Source of the DNA: Klenkia sesuvii
GTDB taxonomy: Bacteria; Actinomycetota; Actinomycetes; Mycobacteriales; Geodermatophilaceae
DNA length: 64,000 bases
Direction of reading: 5' to 3'
NCBI RefSeq assembly: GCF_037083825.1
Contig: NZ_JBAPLU010000019.1
Span: 1 to 64,000, forward strand
The notes under the pieces: model-generated
Databases searched by the model: none
What the model was told of the DNA's origin: nothing
Seen by the model: only the letters and a program-made list of their open reading frames with translations
Position numbers and translations under genes: made by a program
Shown: positions 62,648 through 64,000 of the stretch, piece by piece
Numbering within the stretch: the first letter of the stretch is position 1
Layout: the number at the start of each line of letters is the position of its first letter

Positions 62648-63856
62648 ATGACGACGGGGGTGCGGGCACGCGCGACGGTGCCGGGGTTGCTGCTGGCCGG
62701 GGTGCTGCTCGTGGCGCTCAACCTGCGCGGGCCGCTGGTCGCCGTCGCCCCGGTCACCAGCGAGGTGCGCAGCGACCTGGCGGTCGGCGCCGGCACGGTG
62801 GGCCTGCTCACGTCGATCCCGGTGCTGCTGTTCGGGCTGGCCGCCCCGCTCGCCTCCTGGGTGATCGCGCGCGCCGGTACCCACCGGGCCGTCCTGCTGG
62901 CCATGCTGGGCGTGCTGGCCGGCACCGTGCTGCGCTCGGTCGGCGACGTGCGCACCGCGGTCGCCGGCACCGTCGTCCTGGGCTTGGCCATCACCGTCGG
63001 CAACGTGGTGGTGCCGGTGGTGATCGGACGGGACTTCCCCGGCGCGACCAACGTGGTCACCGCCGCCTACACCTCGGCGCTCAACGTCGGCGCCACCCTG
63101 ACCACGACGCTCACCGCACCGCTGGCCGACCTGGTGGGGTGGCGGTGGGCCCTGGCGTCCTGGGCGCTGCTGGTCGGCCTGGCGTGCCTGGTCTGGACGG
63201 CGGGGCTGCGCCGGCAGGCCGCCCGTGGCGAGTACACCCCACCGCCACCGCTGCCCGGCGCGGCGCGGGCGGTGTGGCGGCAGCCCGCGGTCTGGGGGCT
63301 GACCCTGGCCTTCGCCGCGCAGGCCTTCAGCTACTACGGCGTGACGGCGTGGCTGCCGACGCTGCTGGCCGACGAGCAGGGCCTGTCCCGCAGCACGGCG
63401 GGGGTGAGCAGCGCGCTGTTCCAGGTGTTCGCCGTCGCCGGGGCGTTCGCCGTGCCCGCGCTGGTGCGGTGGTGGGGGCGGCCGGCCGCGGTGCTGCTGG
63501 CGGTCACCGCCGCGTGGGCCTTCCTGCCCGTCGGGCTGCTCACCGCCCCGGGGCTGTGGGCGGTGTGGTGCTCGGTCGCCGGGGTCGCCCAGGGCGGTGG
63601 CATCACGGTGGTGTTCATCGCGATCGTGGTCCGCTCGCGGGACCTGGTGGAGAACCGCCGGACGTCGGCGATGGTGCAGGGCGGTGGGTACGCGGTCGCC
63701 GCGACCGGCCCGCTGGTCGTCGGCTCGGTGCACGACCTGACCGGCGGGTGGACCGTGCCGATGGTGCTGGTCCTGGGTGCGATCGTGGTCATGGCCGTGG
63801 CCGGCGGGCTGTCCGCCGGTGGCCGGCAGCAGGAGGAGGAGCGTGCACGTGGGTGA
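62648..63856 (+). CDS. MFS transporter, CynX/NimT-like
   Basis: A 402-residue, roughly 12-segment transporter. LLLVALNLRGPLVAVAPV-type opening (here LLVALNLRGPLVAVAPV), RGFPGATNVVTAAYTSALNVGA-like TM5 and WLPTLLADEQGLS match the cyanate/2-nitroimidazole branch. Substrate unknown. ATG 62648 has GGGAGGAAG about ten bases upstream. Its last 14 bases overlap the next gene. Confidence 0.9.
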   Translation: MTTGVRARATVPGLLLAGVLLVALNLRGPLVAVAPVTSEVRSDLAVGAGTVGLLTSIPVLLFGLAAPLASWVIARAGTHRAVLLAMLGVLAGTVLRSVGDVRTAVAGTVVLGLAITVGNVVVPVVIGRDFPGATNVVTAAYTSALNVGATLTTTLTAPLADLVGWRWALASWALLVGLACLVWTAGLRRQAARGEYTPPPPLPGAARAVWRQPAVWGLTLAFAAQAFSYYGVTAWLPTLLADEQGLSRSTAGVSSALFQVFAVAGAFAVPALVRWWGRPAAVLLAVTAAWAFLPVGLLTAPGLWAVWCSVAGVAQGGGITVVFIAIVVRSRDLVENRRTSAMVQGGGYAVAATGPLVVGSVHDLTGGWTVPMVLVLGAIVVMAVAGGLSAGGRQQEEERARG

Positions 63857-64000
63857 GATCGTCGTCGTCCGGCACGGCCAGACGGAGTGGAGCCTGTCGG
63901 GGCAGCACACCGGGGTGACCGACCTGCCGTTGCTCCCCGAGGGCGAGCAGCAGGCCCGGGCGCTGCGCGGGCCGCTGGCCCGCCGGTCGTTCGTCGAGGT
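63843..64000 (+). CDS. Histidine phosphatase family protein, truncated by the window end
   Basis: The 52 visible residues contain the phosphoglycerate mutase-like active-site motif VVRHGQTEW, with the phospho-accepting His, followed by GQHTGVTDLPLLPEGEQQARAL. GTG 63843 or GTG 63849 may be the start; AGGAGGAGGA at 63831 suits either. Overlap with the MFS stop suggests co-translation. The substrate cannot be assigned from this fragment. Confidence 0.88.
   Translation, partial: MHVGEIVVVRHGQTEWSLSGQHTGVTDLPLLPEGEQQARALRGPLARRSFVE

Noticed and set aside
60187..63918. A plus-strand frame open for 1,243 codons
   Set aside because: It runs antisense to the thioesterase, acyl-CoA dehydrogenase and aldo/keto reductase genes and out of frame through the MFS gene, all of which have clear family motifs. 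Its product has low-complexity composition.

Overview
This 64 kb window is very GC-rich chromosomal DNA of an actinomycete. The signs are strong G/C third-position bias, many GTG starts, a fused FbiC for coenzyme F420, PucR-type regulators, an AccA1/AccD1 acyl-CoA carboxylase, paa genes in actinobacterial order, and several genes that look leaderless (a TANNNT box about 6 nt before an RTG start). A Geodermatophilaceae-like organism (Blastococcus, Modestobacter, Geodermatophilus) is my best guess. That is inference; no rRNA or other decisive marker is present.

Layout. 1-130: the 3' half of a tRNA-Arg(TCT) with no 5' half, preceded by short repeats. This is what the end of an integrated element looks like, with the element lying to the left of the window. 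0.2-8.3 kb: redox and housekeeping genes (HesB-like protein, LLM-type flavin oxidoreductase, Old Yellow Enzyme, PAS-GGDEF-EAL protein, SGNH hydrolase, transglutaminase-like protein, FAD disulfide oxidoreductase, flavin reductase). 8.5-11.1 kb: fbiC. 11.4-16.1 kb: a tandemly duplicated two-gene module, each copy a lipoprotein translationally coupled to a membrane family-2 glycosyltransferase. 17.2-20.7 kb: cytosine salvage (PucR regulator, yeast-type cytosine deaminase, CodB permease). 20.7-27.0 kb: branched-chain/leucine-type acyl-CoA catabolism (acyl-CoA dehydrogenase, AccA1, AccD1, divergent TetR), interrupted by a ferritin and a small cysteine protein. 27-35 kb: envelope and housekeeping genes (membrane-anchored unknown protein, polytopic membrane protein, orn, tRNA-His, L,D-transpeptidase, tRNA-Lys, an MFS transporter, gluconokinase). 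35-39 kb: proline catabolism (putB-pruA) with a divergent PucR-type regulator.

39-46.7 kb holds the most unusual stretch. The proline-region regulator overlaps a heme oxygenase gene, which overlaps a bacteriophytochrome whose output is a PP2C (SpoIIE) phosphatase instead of a histidine kinase. A little downstream is a MEDS-HATPase protein of the anti-sigma/kinase type. Between them, on the other strand, is a three-gene cluster (MetV/MetF-like fusion, SAM methyltransferase, FAD monooxygenase). 46.7-55.4 kb is a near-complete phenylacetate-uptake regulon: paaABCDE on the minus strand and paaK-paaR-paaZ on the plus strand, with one palindromic operator in front of each arm. 55.6-64 kb carries ung and assorted oxidation, repair and transport genes, ending in a truncated histidine phosphatase.

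Transcription units are mostly short and often overlap by 4 nt (ATGA/GTGA). Strong GC-rich hairpins separate many convergent or tandem units. No IS element, CRISPR array, rRNA or frameshifted gene was found.
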